DNA of 64,000 nt from an uncultured Clostridia bacterium (GCA_947066105.1 CAMSYM010000005.1:1-64000); one strand, 5' to 3'. Shown: positions 25,276 through 34,344, numbered from the stretch's first letter. Numbers and translations are program-made. The notes: a model not told the origin generated them from the sequence alone.

Positions 25276-26028
25276 TTATTCGCCGTTCTGTTTGCAAGCG
25301 TATTTCAAAGCGAACATCATAATGCCCGCCGCAACGCTCGCATTGAGCGATTCTATATCGTTTTGCGGCACAGCCAAAAGCCTGTCCGCCGCCGCGACGA
25401 TCTCAGCGCTCACGCCCTGACCTTCGTTGCCGATAACGACGCAATACTTTTTGCCGTGCGCCGCGCCGAAAACGTTATCTCCGCGCATATCCGCGACTAT
25501 AAGCTCGTAGCCGGCGGCTTTTATATCCGCAACCGATATATCCGCGCCGACGCGGCATTTAGTCAACGCCGACATAGCGCTGCGCGCCACCTTGGGCGAA
25601 TAAATATCCGCGCAATCGTTTACTATCACGTCGTAGCCGCACGCGACGGCAGTACGCAATATAGTACCGACGTTTCCGGGATCGCGTACCCTGTCCAAAA
25701 GCACGCATCGGTCCGCCGACGGAAATTGCGACGGACCGATCGAGTTTACCGAAATTATGCCTTGACTGTTTTGCGTTTCGGATATTTTTTCGAATATCGC
25801 GTCGGCGACCGCAACGGTGTCGAATGCGGTGAACTTTTCACCGAACTCGGCATACGCGCTCTCGCTCATAACTACGCGCTTTACGCGATCGGGACGCGCC
25901 GTGCAACCGTCAAGCACGTTTTTATAGCCTTCCGTAAAATATTCGCCGTACTCGTCGCGGTATTTTTTAAGCTTTAATTTAACTACGTGCTTGACGAATT
26001 TATTATCGGACGATCTGATAACTTCCAT
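25276..26028 (-). CDS. SpoU/TrmH family RNA 2'-O-ribose methyltransferase
   Basis: This 250-residue SPOUT methyltransferase probably modifies 23S rRNA. It has an N-terminal substrate-binding domain and the three knot motifs: VRDPGNVGTILRTA, VIGNEGQGVS and PQNDIESLNASVAAGI. All SAM-binding positions look intact. It follows the infC-rpmI-rplT operon, a frequent clostridial order, but lies beyond its terminator. CGGAG is 8 nt before the ATG. Confidence 0.92.
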   Translation of the reverse strand: MEVIRSSDNKFVKHVVKLKLKKYRDEYGEYFTEGYKNVLDGCTARPDRVKRVVMSESAYAEFGEKFTAFDTVAVADAIFEKISETQNSQGIISVNSIGPSQFPSADRCVLLDRVRDPGNVGTILRTAVACGYDVIVNDCADIYSPKVARSAMSALTKCRVGADISVADIKAAGYELIVADMRGDNVFGAAHGKKYCVVIGNEGQGVSAEIVAAADRLLAVPQNDIESLNASVAAGIMMFALKYACKQNGE

Positions 26029-26083
26029 ATAATTGCTCCGACATATATTTAACGATACTTATGACCGACCGAAACAAGTCGGT

Positions 26084-26111
26084 AAACAAAAAGGAGCGCG
26101 AAAAGCGCTCC
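26084..26111 (-). terminator. Intrinsic terminator of infC-rpmI-rplT
   Basis: On the minus strand GGAGCGC pairs with GCGCTCC around a TTTTC loop and is followed by TTTTTGTTT. It starts 10 nt after the rplT stop. Confidence 0.92.
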
Positions 26112-26120
26112 CTAAACAAA

Positions 26121-26477
26121 CTATTTGGCTATGGCTTTCGCCGCCGTTTCCGCGAGCGCCTTAAACGCTTCGGCGTCGTTTACCGCTATATCCGCAAGCG
26201 CTTTGCGGTTGAGATCGATGCCAGACACTTTCAACCCGTGCATGAGCTTGGAATACGAAAGCCCGTTCATGCGCGCGGCGGCGTTAATACGCGCGATCCA
26301 CAGCGAACGGAAGTCGCGCTTTTTAAGACGTCTGCCGATGTACGCGTACATCTGCGACTTCATGACCGCTTGACGCGCAATGCGGTACGAACGCGATTTC
26401 GATCCGAAATATCCTTTGGAAAGTCTGAAAATCTTTCTGCGCTTTTTAACTGCGTTTACTGCTCTTTTAATTCTCAT
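26121..26477 (-). CDS. rplT: Large-subunit ribosomal protein bL20
   Basis: The 118-residue protein has the usual length and the family start [19 protein letters not shown]. Beyond its place in the 50S subunit, L20 in Bacillus represses its own operon by binding the infC leader; a leader with attenuator-like structure is present here (27245-27370). The N-terminal extension is strongly basic and rRNA-binding. Confidence 0.98.
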   Translation of the reverse strand: MRIKRAVNAVKKRRKIFRLSKGYFGSKSRSYRIARQAVMKSQMYAYIGRRLKKRDFRSLWIARINAAARMNGLSYSKLMHGLKVSGIDLNRKALADIAVNDAEAFKALAETAAKAIAK

Positions 26478-26489
26478 GATAGTCTCCTA

Positions 26490-26687
26490 TTACTTTTGCG
26501 CCATGTTGCGAATGGTCTTTTCTTGCTTGGTCGATTTGAGATACGCGCCTTGACGCAATCTCATGATGCGCTTTCTCGGCTTTTTGTTGAGAATGTGGTT
26601 TTTACCCTGTTGCGCACGTTTTACTCTGCCGTTGGCGGTAACGCGAAAACGCTTTTTCGCGCCGCTGTGGCTCTTCATTTTAGGCAT
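26490..26687 (-). CDS. rpmI: Large-subunit ribosomal protein bL35
   Basis: This 65-residue protein has the family start [17 protein letters not shown] and the typical GKNHILNKK segment. It lies in the conserved order infC-rpmI-rplT. GGAGG is 7 nt before the ATG. Confidence 0.98.
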   Translation of the reverse strand: MPKMKSHSGAKKRFRVTANGRVKRAQQGKNHILNKKPRKRIMRLRQGAYLKSTKQEKTIRNMAQK

Positions 26688-26725
26688 GATTATATCCTCC
26701 GAAAAAAGTTATTGCTTAGTTGATT

Positions 26726-27244
26726 TTATTTGGCGGCGAGCGGCATAAGGTTCATCGTTATGCTCCTGCCGTCGACCGACGGTTTGCGGTCCATTGCGGC
26801 GATGTCCTTTACCGTTTCGAAAAACGCGTACATTATGTCTACGCCCATTTGCGGACGCGCCATCTGCCTGCCGCGCATGCGAATGGACACCTTTACTTTG
26901 TCGCCGTCCGTAAGGAACTTACGCGCTTGCTTGGACTTGGTATTCAGATCGCCGGTATCTATTGTCACAGACAAACGTATCTCTTTGAGATCGGCTTTCT
27001 TTTGATTTTTCTGCGCGTCCTTTGCTTTTTTTGCCGAGTCGAACCTATATTTGCCGTAGTCCATGATCTGGCATACGGGCGGTTGCGCGTTGGGCGTGAT
27101 CATAACAAGGTCGAGTCGACGCTCGTCGGCAATGCTTTTGGCTTGGCTTGCGCGCATAATGCCGAGCATTGCGCCCGTTTCGTCTTTTACCCTGACGTCA
27201 AGGCTGTCCGAAATCCCGTCGTTGGTTACAAGCTCTTTAAAAAT
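26726..27244 (-). CDS. infC: Translation initiation factor IF-3, probable AUU start
   Basis: IF-3 keeps 30S subunits free and checks the initiator tRNA and start codon. The N domain (residues 5-70: ELVTNDGISDSLDVRV, QPPVCQIMDYGKYRF), linker and C domain (KVSIRMRGRQMARPQMG) are all present. The frame has no ATG, GTG or TTG at the right place: the only upstream ATG (27304) lies in the leader and adds 20 hydrophobic residues. ATT at 27244-27242 follows GGAGG by 8 nt, so I take it as the start (172 residues). AUU initiation of infC is known in E. coli and Geobacillus, where it lets IF-3 limit its own synthesis. Confidence 0.93.
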   Translation of the reverse strand: MFKELVTNDGISDSLDVRVKDETGAMLGIMRASQAKSIADERRLDLVMITPNAQPPVCQIMDYGKYRFDSAKKAKDAQKNQKKADLKEIRLSVTIDTGDLNTKSKQARKFLTDGDKVKVSIRMRGRQMARPQMGVDIMYAFFETVKDIAAMDRKPSVDGRSITMNLMPLAAK

Positions 27245-27370
27245 GGTAAGACCCTCCGAAATAAAAAATACGAGCCGAACAAAAACGAACTCGCATACAT
27301 ACAAAACTTTTATTTTGAGTGTAGAACCGTTCCGAGTATACCCGAACGGTGAGATCGAATCTGCTTAGCT
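27245..27370 (-). promoter_or_regulatory. infC leader with two hairpins, candidate L20-type attenuator
   Basis: The predicted 125-nt leader has a first hairpin (ACCGTTC/GAACGGT, 27351-27327) and a second, weaker one (27294-27270) followed by ATTTTTT (27269-27263) just before the ribosome-binding site. A hairpin plus T-run directly upstream of infC is what L20-dependent attenuation needs in Bacillus. I cannot confirm a match to the known L20 leader consensus from sequence alone. Confidence 0.45.
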
Positions 27371-27375
27371 TGTTT

Positions 27376-27404
27376 ATTATATAACAGAGCTACAAAAAAG
27401 TCAA
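27376..27404 (-). promoter_or_regulatory. Sigma-A promoter of infC-rpmI-rplT
   Basis: On the minus strand: TTGACT, 17-nt spacer, TATAAT. It leaves a leader of about 125 nt before the AUU start. Confidence 0.85.
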
Positions 27405-27528
27405 ACGTTTGCACGGGTTTTTTTGTGTTTTTTTGTTCCCTTTTTTTCCCGCGGAATCGACATTTTTCCGCGAATAAAAGCGTTTTGCATTTCGGACACT
27501 AACTCAAATACTTTTTTCGGAGGCAACC

Positions 27529-28119
27529 GTGAAAAAATTACTTTTACCCGTAGCGATAGCTTTATCGGCAGTCGCACTCACCGCCTGTAACGACGCGCCG
27601 GCGCAAACCGTCTCGCCGCGCATCGACAATGCGGACACGAACACACGCGCGCAGGACATAGTCGACATCCCCGAAGATCCCGACAAGCCCGACAAAACGG
27701 AGATCCAAATAACCATCGACGGGCGCGGCGGATTCGACATGCTCCGTCCGAGCATGCCCGGCATAAGACGGCATTTCGACTTCGATCCGAGCGGAAATTA
27801 TTCGGTCGAATATATCCATACGCCGTTCGGCGTGGAACGCGACGAAACGCTCGATTTCAAGATCGAGCTTCGCGCCGACAACACGTTCGACATGACCGTC
27901 GTTTCGGAAGGCGTGCAAGTCGAACACAACGGGCGTTGGTATGCGCACCGCGGAAACATAACGCTGTTCTACGACGAACAGATCGAACCGCCCGCGCACA
28001 ACGTTTACGTTGCCGACAGCCTTTATTGCGAGCTGTTGCCGCAAGGCAAGCTTATGGTATACGAAAACGGACACACCGTCGTGCTTACGCGCGAAAACGT
28101 ACCCGTTTTATACAAATAA
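27529..28119 (+). CDS. Small lipoprotein of unknown function
   Basis: This 196-residue protein is a predicted lipoprotein: a basic N terminus, a hydrophobic stretch and the lipobox LTAC with the cysteine at residue 20. An acidic, proline-rich linker (about residues 33-55) leads to a C-terminal beta-rich domain (FKIELRADNTFDMTVV, GRWYAHRGNITLFY) that resembles lipocalin-like or DUF-type repeats but was not assigned. The start is GTG at 27529 with CGGAGG 5 nt upstream. It is one of three plus-strand genes and is divergent from infC. A weak promoter (TTGCAT at 27486, 17 nt, TACTTT) is possible. Confidence 0.75.
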   Translation: MKKLLLPVAIALSAVALTACNDAPAQTVSPRIDNADTNTRAQDIVDIPEDPDKPDKTEIQITIDGRGGFDMLRPSMPGIRRHFDFDPSGNYSVEYIHTPFGVERDETLDFKIELRADNTFDMTVVSEGVQVEHNGRWYAHRGNITLFYDEQIEPPAHNVYVADSLYCELLPQGKLMVYENGHTVVLTRENVPVLYK

Positions 28120-28128
28120 CATTTCCGC

Positions 28129-28147
28129 GGGATACAATGAGTATCCC
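28129..28147. terminator. Hairpin between convergent lipoprotein gene and comEC
   Basis: A perfect 7-bp stem GGGATAC/GTATCCC has a 5-nt loop. Neither strand has a T-run, so termination is only suggested by the position between two convergent stop codons. Confidence 0.4.
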
Positions 28148-28167
28148 ACTTACATAATAATGATATC

Positions 28168-29712
28168 TCACAGCGCGCTTACGAAAATAATTGCCGCGAT
28201 AGCCGCGACTGAATACAATACGACCGCGGTCTTTCCGCGCTTTATCATAAAAAATTCGCTCGCGCAAAACATTATCGGATAAGCGACAAACACCGCGACA
28301 GAAGCTTTCAACGCCATGACCGAATACGGAATGTTCGCCAAGCCCGTCGTCATATAGTCCAACGCTTGGAACAAATATTTACATACGACAAGCGCTTTGC
28401 CGCAATACGGGATCGCCGCGACAGGCGTCAAACAAAACGTTACGGTAAACACGACCGAAACGAACGGCAACAGCAGTACGTTCGCGACTATCGCAAGCAA
28501 ATGCACTTTACCGAAAAAACATATCTCGCTCGGCAATATTCCTGCGGACACCGATACCGCCGCGCTCATTCCGTCGGCGATCTTATCGTGCGCGCCGCGC
28601 TTGACGAGCGCGCGCTTTATCGACGGCGCGAACATAGCTATACCGGCTATCGCGCCGAAGCTCAATAAAAAGCCCACGTCGAACAAATACAGCGGTTTTA
28701 CCGCAAGTATTGCGGAATATGCGCACAGCAACGACGACAACAAATCCTTACGCCCGCCGAACAGCGCCGTCGCGCCCGAAACCGTCGCCATCACCGCAGC
28801 GCGCACCACCGACGGAGAAAAGTCGGCTATGACAACGTAACCGATGACCACCGCAAGGATCGCAGGCAAAGCTATCCTTTTGTCGACGCGCGCGAGCAAA
28901 AAACTCAACAACGCTATCAAAAACCCGACGTGCAAGCCCGAAACCGCCATGATATGTCCAAGCCCGACCGCCGAAAAATTTTCGGTCGCACCGATATACA
29001 GCGCATGCTTATCGCCGGTAAGCATGGAATACGCGATATTGCCGTATCTGTCGCCCATATTGTCTGTGTACAGGCCGCGCAAAAATTCAGAAAACTTTTC
29101 TAAACCGCTCGGCTCGCCCGATACGACACGCACTTCGTCGGAGTCTATTTCCGCAGTAAAACGTATGTCCGTTCGGTACGAATATCCGCTCACATACCCG
29201 TCGTAAAACAGTTTTTCTGGGCGCACGTCCGCATAAAAAGTCAACGAGTCGCCGCAAGTCGTTACGTCCGCTATGTTAGTCGCGCCCGGCGCTACATAAA
29301 GCACCAGATCACCGTCTACGCTTTTTCCGTCAAACGAGAGATCTTCGAGTTCTATCGCATAATCGCCGCTTCGCGTATCGACGGCGCACACTCTGCCGAC
29401 AACAGTATGCCGCCCGCACAAACGCTCGCTATCAACTCTCGCATCGACGCCTATCGCGCCGACAGTGAACGCGCACAACACGAAAATCGTCGCCGATACG
29501 CAACCGACGGCGACGCGAAGTTTGGTTTTTCCGCGCTTGACACGGACAGAAAACACAACTGACAACACGGCGAGCGCGATCGCAAGAATACTGCCGCACG
29601 CAATGCCCGCCGCCCGCGAGAACATATATAAATATATGCAAAACACCGCCGCAGTGACGGACGTCGCCACGACGAGAAACGCTCTGAAATTGACGGGTGC
29701 GCGCGATACCAT
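28168..29712 (-). CDS. comEC: ComEC/Rec2 family membrane protein without beta-lactamase domain
   Basis: ComEC forms the channel that brings single-stranded DNA into the cytoplasm during natural transformation. The 514-residue protein has two N-terminal membrane segments, the OB-like DUF4131 region (about residues 90-190) and the competence domain with the hallmark GLGHIMAVSGLHVGFLIAL. It ends after the membrane domain. The C-terminal metallo-beta-lactamase-like nuclease domain of the usual 750-residue protein is absent. No comEA lies nearby. Its start is directly adjacent to the recG stop. Confidence 0.88.
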   Translation of the reverse strand: MVSRAPVNFRAFLVVATSVTAAVFCIYLYMFSRAAGIACGSILAIALAVLSVVFSVRVKRGKTKLRVAVGCVSATIFVLCAFTVGAIGVDARVDSERLCGRHTVVGRVCAVDTRSGDYAIELEDLSFDGKSVDGDLVLYVAPGATNIADVTTCGDSLTFYADVRPEKLFYDGYVSGYSYRTDIRFTAEIDSDEVRVVSGEPSGLEKFSEFLRGLYTDNMGDRYGNIAYSMLTGDKHALYIGATENFSAVGLGHIMAVSGLHVGFLIALLSFLLARVDKRIALPAILAVVIGYVVIADFSPSVVRAAVMATVSGATALFGGRKDLLSSLLCAYSAILAVKPLYLFDVGFLLSFGAIAGIAMFAPSIKRALVKRGAHDKIADGMSAAVSVSAGILPSEICFFGKVHLLAIVANVLLLPFVSVVFTVTFCLTPVAAIPYCGKALVVCKYLFQALDYMTTGLANIPYSVMALKASVAVFVAYPIMFCASEFFMIKRGKTAVVLYSVAAIAAIIFVSAL

Positions 29713-29713
29713 T

Positions 29714-31687
29714 TCAGTTCATTGTTACCGAGCGAATAAATTCCGCCGAATCGAGCGACGCCGCGATCGCCCGCGCCGAGTTTTCGTCGCTTATGACCGC
29801 GTCGGACAGCCGCCGCGCCGCGTCGATGATATCGGCGTCGATAGCCGACGATCCGTTGCCGTGCTGACGCAATCCCACAAAATCTCCCGCGCCGCGCAAT
29901 TTGAAATCCAATTCGGACACGGAAAATCCGTCCGTGACCGTACAAAACTTTTTTAGCCTGTCCGCTCCGTCGGGATCGTCGTTGCCCGACAACAAAAAAC
30001 AATACGATTCCAACGTGCCGCGCCCCACGCGTCCGCGTATTTGGTGCAACTGCGACAATCCGAACCGTTCGGCGTCGTACACTATTACCGTTGTCGCTTG
30101 CGGCACGTCTATCCCCACCTCGACTACGGTGGTGGACACCAAAACCTTTATCTTTCCGCTTTTGAACGCATTCATGACGTCGTTCTTTTCCGCTTCTTTC
30201 ATCTTGCCGTGGATATAGCCGGTGACGGGCGCAAGCTTCGACCGAGCAAGCGTGGCGTATACTTCTTCCACGCTCGCCGCTTCGTCGTCCGAGCTTTCTA
30301 TCCGCGGGCAAATAATATATGTGCGCTCGTCCTTGCTCGCTTTATCGCTTACATACCTATACATATCCCGTATTTTACCGGGCGGAACGATCGACGTATG
30401 TATTTGCGGACGGTCCGCAGGCAACGTGCGGATCTCGCACTGCGCCAGCTCGCCGTAAAGCGACAGCGCGAGCGTGCGCGGTATAGGCGTCGCCGTCATT
30501 ACAATAACGTCCGTTTTTCGCCCCTTGCTTTCGAGCTTGGCGCGTTGGTTAACGCCGAACCGCTGTTGCTCGTCGACGATCACAAGCCGCAAATTCGCAT
30601 AATCGACGCATTCGCCTATCAACGACTGAGTCCCGACGACACAGTCCGCAACGCCGAATTTGATATTAAACAACGCTGTTTCGCGCTGTTTTGCGGGCAT
30701 TGACGCGCATAAAAGCTGTGTTTTTATGCCGAACGGCTCCAAGATCTTGACCATTGTCGCATAATGCTGACGCGCAAGCACTTCGGTAGGCGCCATGATT
30801 GCCGATTGACAACCGCTTTTCGCCGCGAAATACATGGCGCAAAGCGCGACTACCGTTTTTCCGCACCCCACTTCGCCCTGAACGAGCATGTTCGTCAGTC
30901 TGTCCGATCTCAACGCGCGTATGACCGCATCCGCCGCGGAACGCTGTCCTTCGGTGAGCGAAAACGGCAGACTGCCGATAAAACGATCGATCTCGCCGTC
31001 GTCGGCGTTGTATGTAAAATCGCGCTTGTCGTCCTTCAACAGACGATAAGACGAAATGACGTAACAAAGATTTTCCACGGCGACCGAGCGGCGCGCGCTA
31101 TCCAGCTCGACTTTGCCCGACGGCATATGCACGCTTTTCAGCGCAGACTGCAACGGCATCAACCCGAAGCTTTGCGCCGTCGACGCAGGGATATAGCTGT
31201 CGACACGCACGTTGGCGAGCGCCGTTTTTACCGCCGACTCGAAGGTGCGCGACGGTATCGACGTTTTATACACAGGCACTATCTCGCCGTCGCCCGACTG
31301 CGGAGCCAACAGCGTCGGATTGGTCATTTGCAACGAGTTTTTGAATTTTTTGACTTTGCCGACTACATATACTATATCGTTTTCTTTAAGACTGCGCGCC
31401 GCAAACGGTTGGTTGAACCACGAACAGCGCACGACAACGCCGTTATTTTCAAAAGAACAGTTGACGACGCTCAACCCTCGCCTTATAAACGCGCGTTTGG
31501 CGGGCGCGACCACTCTGCCCGCAAACGATATCTCGTCGCCGTCGCGCGCGCTTTTATCTATCTTTGCCGCACGATCTATGTATTTATCGGGAAAACGCAA
31601 CAACAAATCGGACGGTGTAAAAATACCCATCCGATTGAGCGCCGCAAGGCGTTTTTCGCCTATTCCTTTTATCTCCGAAAGCTCCAA
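29714..31687 (-). CDS. recG: ATP-dependent DNA helicase RecG
   Basis: RecG reverses stalled replication forks and processes branched DNA. The 657-residue protein has the N-terminal wedge OB domain (about residues 50-150), Walker A GEVGCGKTVVAL, motif II as DEQQRFGV, MTATPIPRTLALS and the C-terminal QIRGRVGRG motif VI. The order yloU-yloV-recG is as in Bacillus. It starts 27 nt after the yloV stop. Confidence 0.96.
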   Translation of the reverse strand: MELSEIKGIGEKRLAALNRMGIFTPSDLLLRFPDKYIDRAAKIDKSARDGDEISFAGRVVAPAKRAFIRRGLSVVNCSFENNGVVVRCSWFNQPFAARSLKENDIVYVVGKVKKFKNSLQMTNPTLLAPQSGDGEIVPVYKTSIPSRTFESAVKTALANVRVDSYIPASTAQSFGLMPLQSALKSVHMPSGKVELDSARRSVAVENLCYVISSYRLLKDDKRDFTYNADDGEIDRFIGSLPFSLTEGQRSAADAVIRALRSDRLTNMLVQGEVGCGKTVVALCAMYFAAKSGCQSAIMAPTEVLARQHYATMVKILEPFGIKTQLLCASMPAKQRETALFNIKFGVADCVVGTQSLIGECVDYANLRLVIVDEQQRFGVNQRAKLESKGRKTDVIVMTATPIPRTLALSLYGELAQCEIRTLPADRPQIHTSIVPPGKIRDMYRYVSDKASKDERTYIICPRIESSDDEAASVEEVYATLARSKLAPVTGYIHGKMKEAEKNDVMNAFKSGKIKVLVSTTVVEVGIDVPQATTVIVYDAERFGLSQLHQIRGRVGRGTLESYCFLLSGNDDPDGADRLKKFCTVTDGFSVSELDFKLRGAGDFVGLRQHGNGSSAIDADIIDAARRLSDAVISDENSARAIAASLDSAEFIRSVTMN

Positions 31688-31714
31688 AACCGCAGACGTA
31701 TGGTTTGGGATCGG

Positions 31715-33358
31715 TTATTCGAGCGAAACTATAAAGTAATATAACGGTTGACCGCCGTAATGCACGTCAACGTCGCACGCGCGGTATTTTTTGGTTATGT
31801 CGGCGGCTATCGCGTTGGCTTCGTCCTCTTTGACGTCGTTACCGAAATACAAAGAAATGCAACTCACGTCGTCGTCCATCATCTTGTCTATGAGCTGTTC
31901 GGTCACGGCGCTCACGCTGTCGCCCTTTGCGACGATATCTTTCGCGTCGATACCGATGATGTCGCCCTCTTTGAGATCGAAATTGCCGATCTGCGTACTG
32001 CGCACGGCATACGTGACCGAGCCGGAACGAACTCCGCCTATCGCGTCGTTCATGTTTTTAAGGTTGCCGTCGACGGTATCCTCGGGATTGAACGCAAGCA
32101 CTGCGGAAAGACCCTGCGGGATATTGGACGTGGGTATAACGTGTATCGTGCGCTTGGACAGAGCTTTGGCTTGATTGGCGGCAAGCACTATATTCTTATT
32201 GTTGGGGAAAACAAACACGTCTTTTGCGGCGACGGCGTCGCAGGCTTTTGCGATATCGTCCGCAGACGGGTTCATTGTCTGCCCGCCCTCTATGATATTG
32301 TCCACCAAAAGATCTTTGAATATGGCGGTAAGTCCGTCGCCCGCGCATACGGAAACAAGCCCGAACGGTTTGAGATCTTCCTGCTGTTTGTTTTTAAGCT
32401 CGCGGTTTTGTTGGAGCATGTTTTCGATCTTCAAATGATCGAGTTCGCCCAGTTCGAGCGCATAAGTAAGGACCTGACCGGGCGCGTTGGAATGCACGTG
32501 TACCTTGACCATGGAAAGATCGCCGATAACGAGTACGCAATCGCCTATGTTCATGAGCTTTTCTCTGAACAAGTCGATATCCGCCTCGGTGGTCTTTTTG
32601 TAAAGGTTGATTATAAAGAACTCGGTGCAGTACGCAAACTCGATCTCGGCGAGATCGTTATAATTAAAGTGCGCCTGTTCGTCGTACGGGCTGTCCGCCG
32701 ACGCTTTGTAAGAATCGTCGAATTCGAGCGAATAATCTTCTTCCTGACCGAGCAATATATTCAAAAAGCCTTGGAGCAGGATCAAAAGTCCCCTGCCGCC
32801 CGCGTCGACCACGCCCGCCTTTTTGAGCACGGGCAACATTTCGGGGGTTTGACGGAGCATTTCCTCGCCCGCGTCGATGACAGCCGCGAAAAAGTCTTTA
32901 AGCTCTATATTCTTTTTCGCCGCTTTCTCCGCGCCTTCGGATATGGCGCGTATCACGGTAAGTATCGTGCCTTCTTTGGGCTTGGTGACCGCTTTGTACG
33001 CGATCTCCGTACCCGCCGCAAAAGCCTTGGCAAACGCCTTGGCGGTAAGCTCCGAGCTTTGCGCAAGCACCGACGTCATGCCTTTGAGTATCTGACTGAG
33101 AATAACGCCGCTGTTGCCGCGCGCGCCGCGAAGCGCGCCCTTAGCCACCGCGTCGCACAGTTCGGGCATATTGTTGGTGGAACAAGCCGAAACTTCGCGG
33201 GATGCGGAAAGCATAGTCATAGACATATTGGTACCGGTATCGCCGTCGGGTACCGGGAAAACGTTAAGTTCGTTCACATGCGCTTTATTTGCGTCCAACA
33301 GCTTTGCGCCGTTTAAGATCATTTTGCGAAATATCGCGCCGTTGATAGATTTTTGCAT
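31715..33358 (-). CDS. DAK2 domain fatty-acid kinase-like protein YloV
   Basis: The 547-residue protein has the DhaL/DAK2 ATP-binding domain in residues 1-200 (NVFPVPDGDTGTNMSMTM, RGARGNSGVILSQ) and a C-terminal DegV-related region. The family includes the fatty-acid kinase FakA of Staphylococcus, which works with DegV-type partners; no such partner is in the window. ATG 33358 is chosen because GGAGG lies 5 nt upstream; the longer frame would start inside that site. It follows yloU with a 60-nt gap. Confidence 0.92.
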   Translation of the reverse strand: MQKSINGAIFRKMILNGAKLLDANKAHVNELNVFPVPDGDTGTNMSMTMLSASREVSACSTNNMPELCDAVAKGALRGARGNSGVILSQILKGMTSVLAQSSELTAKAFAKAFAAGTEIAYKAVTKPKEGTILTVIRAISEGAEKAAKKNIELKDFFAAVIDAGEEMLRQTPEMLPVLKKAGVVDAGGRGLLILLQGFLNILLGQEEDYSLEFDDSYKASADSPYDEQAHFNYNDLAEIEFAYCTEFFIINLYKKTTEADIDLFREKLMNIGDCVLVIGDLSMVKVHVHSNAPGQVLTYALELGELDHLKIENMLQQNRELKNKQQEDLKPFGLVSVCAGDGLTAIFKDLLVDNIIEGGQTMNPSADDIAKACDAVAAKDVFVFPNNKNIVLAANQAKALSKRTIHVIPTSNIPQGLSAVLAFNPEDTVDGNLKNMNDAIGGVRSGSVTYAVRSTQIGNFDLKEGDIIGIDAKDIVAKGDSVSAVTEQLIDKMMDDDVSCISLYFGNDVKEDEANAIAADITKKYRACDVDVHYGGQPLYYFIVSLE

Positions 33359-33418
33359 GAGTTCCTCCATAACGACGCCGAGCGTATTTTCGTTATCGGC
33401 GTCGAAAATAGTTGGGTA

Positions 33419-33769
33419 CTATACTTTTATACCGACCACGTGTATATTGATCGTATCGACGACCATTCCGGAAAATCGCTCAACACGGTACTTGACCGCT
33501 TTTTTGAGCGATTGGGCTACGGCTTCGATAGAAAGACCGTATTTGATGATCACATATAAATCGATAAATATTCTGTCGCCGTTGGTGTAAACGCTTACAC
33601 CGCGCGACAAACGTTTGCGTCTGAACAGATCCGACAGATTGTCGGAAAAGGTTTTGGATACGAGATCGACTATGCCGTAGCAATCCAAAGCGGTATCGGC
33701 AGCAACCTGTGCTATCGAATCTTCCGTTACCGTTATTCTGCCGTAAGCATTTGACGTATGAACGCTCAA
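33419..33769 (-). CDS. Asp23/Gls24 family protein YloU
   Basis: This 116-residue Asp23/Gls24 protein (GRITVTEDSIAQVAADTA, IDLYVIIKYGLSI) always pairs with YloV in Firmicutes. Its function is unclear; members are linked to envelope stress. The start codon is TTG at 33769, supported by GGAG 8 nt upstream. A promoter lies at 33813-33841, divergent from that of rpmB. Confidence 0.9.
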   Translation of the reverse strand: MSVHTSNAYGRITVTEDSIAQVAADTALDCYGIVDLVSKTFSDNLSDLFRRKRLSRGVSVYTNGDRIFIDLYVIIKYGLSIEAVAQSLKKAVKYRVERFSGMVVDTINIHVVGIKV

Positions 33770-33812
33770 TTCTCTACTCCAAAACAGTTAAGTATATGTA
33801 CCGCACACATCT

Positions 33813-33841
33813 ATTTTAACTTATACGCGCGCATTTTGCAA
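33813..33841 (-). promoter_or_regulatory. Sigma-A promoter of yloU-yloV-recG-comEC
   Basis: On the minus strand: TTGCAA, 17-nt spacer, TAAAAT, 43 nt upstream of the TTG start of the Asp23-family gene. Confidence 0.7.
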
Positions 33842-33891
33842 GAGTTTTTACCGTTTTTTTATAATTTTTACAAAAAAATCGCCCATTTCAG

Positions 33892-33920
33892 TTGCCAAAA
33901 GCATAAAAAAGTGGTATATT
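33892..33920 (+). promoter_or_regulatory. Sigma-A promoter of rpmB
   Basis: TTGCCA, 17-nt spacer, TATATT with TGG directly before the -10. It lies 42 nt upstream of the rpmB ATG. Confidence 0.75.
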
Positions 33921-33962
33921 GTTATAGAAAAACGTCACAGCCGCGTCAGGAGGTCATAAAAC

Positions 33963-34154
33963 ATGAGCAAGGTTTGTTCGGTTTGCGGTAAAGGTAAAGT
34001 GTCCGGCAACAATGTCAGTCACTCGCACAAAAAGACAAAGCGTACTTTCAACGCCAACGTCCATAAAGTCACTACCGAAGTAGACGGCAAGGTCGCGCAC
34101 GAATATGTTTGCACGCGTTGCCTGCGTACCGCCAAAAAGCAAGAGAACGACTGA
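33963..34154 (+). CDS. rpmB: Large-subunit ribosomal protein bL28
   Basis: The 63-residue protein begins MSKVCSVCGKGKVSGNNVSH and has two cysteine pairs (CSVC and CTRC), so it is the zinc-binding form of L28. AGGAGGT lies 8 nt before the ATG. It is transcribed alone, divergent from yloU, and has its own promoter and terminator. The rpmB/yloU divergence is conserved in Firmicutes. Confidence 0.97.
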   Translation: MSKVCSVCGKGKVSGNNVSHSHKKTKRTFNANVHKVTTEVDGKVAHEYVCTRCLRTAKKQEND

Positions 34155-34194
34155 TTATATTTTTCGTTTTTATTTGCGTTTTTATCCGCATTTA

Positions 34195-34225
34195 AAATCC
34201 GAGTCGCGCGACTCGGATTTTTGTT
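34195..34225 (+). terminator. Intrinsic terminator of rpmB
   Basis: AAATCCGAGTC pairs perfectly with GACTCGGATTT around a GCGC loop, followed by TTTTTGTT. Confidence 0.9.
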
Positions 34226-34292
34226 GTACTCATTAATACAAAACGACGTTTCGCCTATCATGAGATGCTTGTCCGTACACTTTATCTAAATG

Positions 34293-34335
34293 CAAAACGA
34301 AAGACCCGCGTTTACATCACGGGTCTTTCGTTTTG
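34293..34335. terminator. Bidirectional hairpin between rpmB and spoVM
   Basis: A perfect 16-bp stem CAAAACGAAAGACCCG / CGGGTCTTTCGTTTTG has an 11-nt loop. On the minus strand it begins 10 nt after the spoVM stop, so it probably ends the rpe-spoVM transcript. The T-rich part lies within the stem. Confidence 0.7.
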
Positions 34336-34344
34336 TTTCGATTT

